A stretch of DNA of 64,000 nt from Streptomyces griseoflavus (GTDB taxonomy: Bacteria; Actinomycetota; Actinomycetes; Streptomycetales; Streptomycetaceae). The stretch spans positions 106,062-170,061 of the forward strand of contig NZ_BMUC01000013.1 of assembly GCF_014649995.1 (NCBI RefSeq), given 5' to 3'. Below, one piece after another: positions 60,744 through 64,000 of the stretch. Positions within the stretch are counted from its first letter, which is position 1, and each line of letters starts with the position of its first letter. Under the pieces are notes generated by a model. It did no database searches and was not told the origin of the DNA. It saw nothing but the letters and a program-made list of their open reading frames with translations. The position numbers and the translations under genes are program-made.

Positions 60744-61343
60744 ATGGCCGAACAATCGCTGCCGGCGGCCCGGCAAGGGGCCCGCACCGTGGACCGTGAG
60801 GACGCCCGGACGCCGCCGCTGCGGCCCGGCGACTACGCACCGGCCGACTACGCCGCGGTCGTCCTGAGCAGTGCCCGGGAGGCCGGAGTTTCTCCCCTCC
60901 TCGTGATGACCGTGCTCCACAACGAGGCGTACAAACCGCACCACCCCCTGCTGGAGCGGTTGTGGCAGTGGTGGAAGCCCGGGGCGTCCTTCGGCGTGGT
61001 CAACATGCACAAGGCGACGTTCGAGCGGGTGCGGCGGACGCACGGCCTGCCGGGACGGTGGCAGGACCTGCGCGACGACCCCGCGTTCGCCATCCGCACG
61101 GCTGCCCTGCACCTGCGGGACCTCGACCGGAGCCTGCCCCGGCAGCACGTACGGCGTTACACCCGCGACGAACTCCTCGCTCTCGGATACAACACGGGTG
61201 AACGCAACATGCGTGCCTTCGCGCGTGGTGTTCCGCCGGGCCCCATGGCGCGGTCGTACCTGCGCCGCTTCCGCACCAACCGGGAACGAGCCGCCGACGC
61301 CCTGGCCGACGGCGGTGGGCGAGGCGGCACAGTCACCGGCTAG
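60744..61343 (+). CDS. Lytic transglycosylase-like protein
   Basis: A 199-residue SLT/lysozyme-fold protein. The putative catalytic Glu61 is in VMTVLHNEAYKP, FGVVNMHKATFERV follows, and the closing LLALGYNTGERNMRAFARG holds the typical Tyr-Asn-x-Gly motif. No signal peptide is predicted, so its route to the wall is unclear. ATG 60744 has AAGGGTG about 11 nt upstream. Cell-wall cleavage is probable. Confidence 0.75.
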   Translation: MAEQSLPAARQGARTVDREDARTPPLRPGDYAPADYAAVVLSSAREAGVSPLLVMTVLHNEAYKPHHPLLERLWQWWKPGASFGVVNMHKATFERVRRTHGLPGRWQDLRDDPAFAIRTAALHLRDLDRSLPRQHVRRYTRDELLALGYNTGERNMRAFARGVPPGPMARSYLRRFRTNRERAADALADGGGRGGTVTG

Positions 61344-61463
61344 TCCGCCCGGTCCATCGACGCATGGACCCCAGACCTCACACCAGGCATGCAGGGATCA
61401 ATTCGCTTGCCGTCCCCCTCCGCACGGTTGATCCTGGGCACCGGGCGAGCACGGGAGAACACC

Positions 61464-62306
61464 ATGGAGCCTTCGGAACTCCGCCGCGCGACAGAAGCAG
61501 GACGGTTGACCGCTTCGGAGCTGGGTCTTCAGGTCGACGATGTGATCGTCATCCACAATTCGGACCGCGTCGCGCTGCGTCTGGTCCCTTGCGGTGTCCT
61601 GGCCCGTGTCGCGCCCCTCGGGCATCTGGCTGATTCCGAGTTCGAGGTAGAGGTTGCCCGCCGTCTCACGGATGTCGACGCTCCGGTGGCCGAGCTCGAT
61701 CCTCGGGTCGAGGCGCGGGTCCGTGTGCGGGACGCCTTCGCCGTCTCGTTGTGGACCTACTACGAACCGGTGGGTTCGCAGGTCGCGCCGGCCGACTACG
61801 CGGACGTTTTTCTGCGGCACCATGCCGCCCTGCGCCGGATCGACGTGGACGCGCCGCGTTTCACCGATCGGGTTGCCGTGGCACTGAGCGAGGTGAACGA
61901 CCGGGAGCGCTCCCCCGAGCTGTCTGATTCCGACCGGAGGCTTCTCAGCGACACGCTCAGTGGGCTGACTGCCGCGATCAACAGGGGGAAGGCCGAGGAA
62001 CAGCTGTTGCACGGCGAGCCGCATCCGGGCAACCTCCTCAACACGAGGAGGGGGCCGCTCTTCGTGGATCTCGCCACCTGCTGCCGGGGGCCGGTCGAGT
62101 TCGATCTCGCCCATGCGCCCGAGGAAGTGGGAGAGCGCTATGCGGGAGCCGACCAGAACCTGGTTCTGAGGTGCCGCGCTCTGAACTGGGCCCTGTTCTG
62201 CGCCTGGCGGTGGCGCCGGGACGACCAGATGCCCGACCGGAAGCACTGGAGGGTGGAGGGGCTCGACCGGCTCCGTGCCGCTCTCGACCGCTGCGGTCGG
62301 GGCTGA
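61464..62306 (+). CDS. Aminoglycoside-phosphotransferase-fold protein with Glu in place of the catalytic Asp
   Basis: A 280-residue kinase-fold protein. Residues 183-190 read HGEPHPGN, where APH enzymes have HGDxHxxN, so the catalytic Asp is Glu185. The metal-binding Asp202 is kept (VDLATCCRGPVEFDLAH). Several actinobacterial subfamilies show this change, so it may be active on a small hydroxylated molecule, or function as a binding protein. GGGAG precedes ATG 61464 by six bases; the longer frame is not homologous. Confidence 0.82.
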   Translation: MEPSELRRATEAGRLTASELGLQVDDVIVIHNSDRVALRLVPCGVLARVAPLGHLADSEFEVEVARRLTDVDAPVAELDPRVEARVRVRDAFAVSLWTYYEPVGSQVAPADYADVFLRHHAALRRIDVDAPRFTDRVAVALSEVNDRERSPELSDSDRRLLSDTLSGLTAAINRGKAEEQLLHGEPHPGNLLNTRRGPLFVDLATCCRGPVEFDLAHAPEEVGERYAGADQNLVLRCRALNWALFCAWRWRRDDQMPDRKHWRVEGLDRLRAALDRCGRG

Positions 62307-62373
62307 GCTGCGGCCACATGGAGCTGCGCGGGTCCGGTGACGAGCCGTCACCGGACCCGCGCACGCGATGGGA

Positions 62374-62541
62374 TCAGCGTCTGCGGGACCAGCCGGCGCC
62401 GATCCCGGCCACGTGCAGGGCCAGAGCCATCAGCCCCAGCAGCATCACGTTCGTCGAAGAGAACACATCGTTGGTACTGAGATCTGCCGCGTTGATCAGA
62501 AAGGACACGAAGAACAGCACCGCCGCGACTATGCCGAGCAT
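62374..62541 (-). CDS. Small two-helix membrane protein
   Basis: A 55-residue protein: MLGIVAAVLFFVSFLINAAD and NVMLLGLMALALHVAGIGAG are hydrophobic helices joined by a short polar loop (LSTNDVFSST), with a basic end (WSRRR). AGGAG is eight bases before ATG 62541. Such small membrane proteins are common in Streptomyces; the function is unknown. Confidence 0.7.
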   Translation of the reverse strand: MLGIVAAVLFFVSFLINAADLSTNDVFSSTNVMLLGLMALALHVAGIGAGWSRRR

Positions 62542-62677
62542 GTAAGGAGCTCCTCTCAAGGGGGTGAAGCCCGTATGCCCGGTCATCGTCTCCGTAGACG
62601 TGCAACGGCCGCTTCGGAGCCGCACGGCCTGTTCGGGGCAGGCCGTGCGGACGTGGGCGTCGGAGGCCGACGGGTGG

Positions 62678-62971
62678 TCAGGCGTGTGCTCGGCGGGTGC
62701 CGACCGTCTTCCGTGGTGAGGCGTGATGCGCGGGAGCGGGCGAGCCGGCGGCCCGGAGGCGTTGCAGCCACAGGGAGGACATGAGCAGGAGGCTGCTGAA
62801 GACGGCCAGAAGGAGCGCGGACACCCACATCTGCCGGCTTCCGGGCAACTGCCAGCCCGTCCAGCCGGTCAGTACCGCCCACAGCACGACGCCCCCGAGG
62901 TAGAAGGCGCGGACCCGGTGCAGCTGCCGCACGGCCCGCAAGGACATGACGCGATCAGTCTTCGATGCCAT
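62678..62971 (-). CDS. Small two-helix membrane protein
   Basis: A 97-residue protein with a basic N-terminus, helix AFYLGGVVLWAVLTGWTGW, loop QLPGSRQ and helix WVSALLLAVFSSLLLMSSLWL, then a basic C-terminal tail. Its ribosome-binding site (GGGGCGG) is close to the ATG. Function unknown. Confidence 0.7.
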   Translation of the reverse strand: MASKTDRVMSLRAVRQLHRVRAFYLGGVVLWAVLTGWTGWQLPGSRQMWVSALLLAVFSSLLLMSSLWLQRLRAAGSPAPAHHASPRKTVGTRRAHA

Positions 62972-63034
62972 GCCGCCCCGTGTACCCCGGTACCTGCGGT
63001 TCAGCAGCGATGTTTTTCTGCTTCTCCTTCCCCG

Positions 63035-64000
63035 TCAGTCGTCGTACGACAAGCCGTGGCCGGAGCGGAAGAGGACTCGGGTGGGGTCATCGGCCCGCTG
63101 GATGGGCACCGGCAGTGTGCCGCGCGGCTCGACCCGGCCGGCGATCACCCGGGCCGCGGCCCGTAGTTCGACCTCGGTCCAGCAGTAGGAGACCAGCGAG
63201 GCGGGCAGGTCGCCGAGGTGCGCGATGTCGTAGGGGTTGCGCACCGCCAGGTGGATGACGGGGATCCCCGTCGCGAGGAGCCGGGAGACCAGGGTGCGCT
63301 GGCTGCTGGTGGCACCGACGTTGTCGGTGGTGACCACCACCGCGTCCCGTCCGTGGGCCGCGGCCACGGCCTCGTCGATCTTCGCCGCGTCCGGCGTCCT
63401 GCCGGTGGCGAGGTGGGTGGTGCTGTAGCCCAGTTCGTCGAACGCCTTGGCCAGTTCGGGCACGGAGGTACGGGTGTCGTCGGTCGGGAAGGCCGGGCTG
63501 GCACCGACCACGAGCAGTTTCCTCTGTCGGCGGCGGAGCGGCAGCGTCGCGTCCTTGTTGACCAGCAGGGTGGTGGTGCGGTCGGCGATCCGGGCGGCCG
63601 TGCGCTGGTGCTCGCGGGCGCCGACGACCCGGTCGACCTCCTTCGGGGAGACGTACGGGCTGCCGCTGAGCAGGCCGGCCTTGTCCTTGACACGCAGGAT
63701 GCGCAGGACCGACTCGTCGAGTCGGTCCTCGGTGACCTCCCCGCTCCGGACGGCGGCGAGGACACCGTTGTAGGCGACGTCGATGTCCGGCGGGAACAGC
63801 AGTTGGTCGGCGCCGGCCTTGAGGGCGAGGACGGGAACGCGGTCGTCGCCGTACTTGGTGCGCACGCCGGCCATGTTGAGGGCGTCGGTGACGATCACGC
63901 CGTCGAAGCCGAGTTCGTCGCGCAGCACGCCCTGGAGGATCGCGGGCGAGAGGGTGGCCGGGTCGTTGCTGGGGTCGAGCGCGGGGACCTGGAGGTGCGC
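63035..64000 (-). CDS. Glycoside hydrolase family 3 enzyme (NagZ/beta-hexosaminidase-like), N-terminus outside window
   Basis: The gene continues past 64000; 321 residues are visible. HLQVPALDPSNDPATLS and GFDGVIVTDALNMAGV hold the GH3 nucleophile Asp of the NagZ group. The C-terminal GH3_C-like domain follows (LLVVGASPAFPTDDTRTSVP, DAVVVTTDNVGATSSQRTLV). Hydrolysis of beta-N-acetylglucosaminides, either from peptidoglycan recycling or chitin, is likely. The true start lies outside the window. Confidence 0.9.
   Translation of the reverse strand, partial: AHLQVPALDPSNDPATLSPAILQGVLRDELGFDGVIVTDALNMAGVRTKYGDDRVPVLALKAGADQLLFPPDIDVAYNGVLAAVRSGEVTEDRLDESVLRILRVKDKAGLLSGSPYVSPKEVDRVVGAREHQRTAARIADRTTTLLVNKDATLPLRRRQRKLLVVGASPAFPTDDTRTSVPELAKAFDELGYSTTHLATGRTPDAAKIDEAVAAAHGRDAVVVTTDNVGATSSQRTLVSRLLATGIPVIHLAVRNPYDIAHLGDLPASLVSYCWTEVELRAAARVIAGRVEPRGTLPVPIQRADDPTRVLFRSGHGLSYDD

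Noticed and set aside
1-64000. CRISPR arrays, tRNA and rRNA genes
   Set aside because: No regularly spaced short repeats, cloverleaf-like sequence with CCA-type ends or rRNA core sequences were noticed; a covariance search was not possible.

Overview
High-GC DNA with strongly GC-biased third codon positions, GTG starts, tightly overlapping (ATGA/GTGA) operons, a tap-tpg terminal-protein pair, an ECF sigma/anti-sigma unit, a gamma-butyrolactone-receptor-like TetR and a tendamistat-type amylase inhibitor point to a Streptomyces. The tap-tpg genes and the patchwork of short, mostly unrelated transcription units suggest a chromosome arm or a linear replicon rather than the core. No rRNA, tRNA or CRISPR array was recognised.

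Layout. 1-2.8 kb: tail of an MMPL transporter with its terminator, an alpha/beta hydrolase, a VOC protein and a fragment of a TnpB gene. 2.8-4.5 kb: an AT-richer stretch with a small membrane-anchored protein, then a DUF1963 protein. 4.7-8.7 kb: an operon of ECF sigma factor, anti-sigma-like membrane protein, ABC ATPase and two membrane proteins. 8.8-13 kb: MerR regulator, lipoprotein, and a Tat-exported multicopper oxidase with a distant promoter and a possible copper operator. 13.5 kb: EF-hand protein.

14.2-20.3 kb (minus strand) is the most unusual metabolic block. A four-gene operon encodes an MfnB-type furan synthase, an aldehyde dehydrogenase, a benzyl-alcohol-type zinc dehydrogenase and a methyltransferase of the carboxyl-methylating fold family. 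Immediately upstream lie a [2Fe-2S] thioredoxin-like ferredoxin under a clear cobalamin riboswitch and a ferric-reductase-like membrane protein.

20.6-26.6 kb: small conserved genes, a second hydrolase, a RecQ helicase, and a divergent DoxX/regulator pair sharing a dyad operator. 26.6-30.3 kb: tpg and tap, with a divergently transcribed protein made of three repeats of a Pro-Pro-x-Tyr/FLD motif that I do not recognise. 31-38.9 kb: ankyrin protein, VOC proteins, WYL regulator, the tendamistat-like inhibitor, a voltage-sensor ion channel and a PP2C phosphatase. 39-48.7 kb: Ser/Thr kinase, an epoxide-hydrolase-like enzyme, oxidoreductases, the ScbR-like receptor, HAD phosphatase, AraC regulator, DHFR-like protein and RNA ligase-like protein.

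50.1-51.7 kb is an IS200/IS605 element with an internally deleted tnpA and an apparently intact tnpB, ending 8 bp before the start codon of a NarL-type two-component system. 53.6-64 kb: VOC protein, a caspase-family protein beside an N-acetylmuramoyl-L-alanine amidase, a TPR-like protein, a bicovalent-flavin oxidase, an SGNH lipase, a lytic transglycosylase, a kinase-fold phosphotransferase, two small membrane proteins and the 3' part of a GH3 enzyme.
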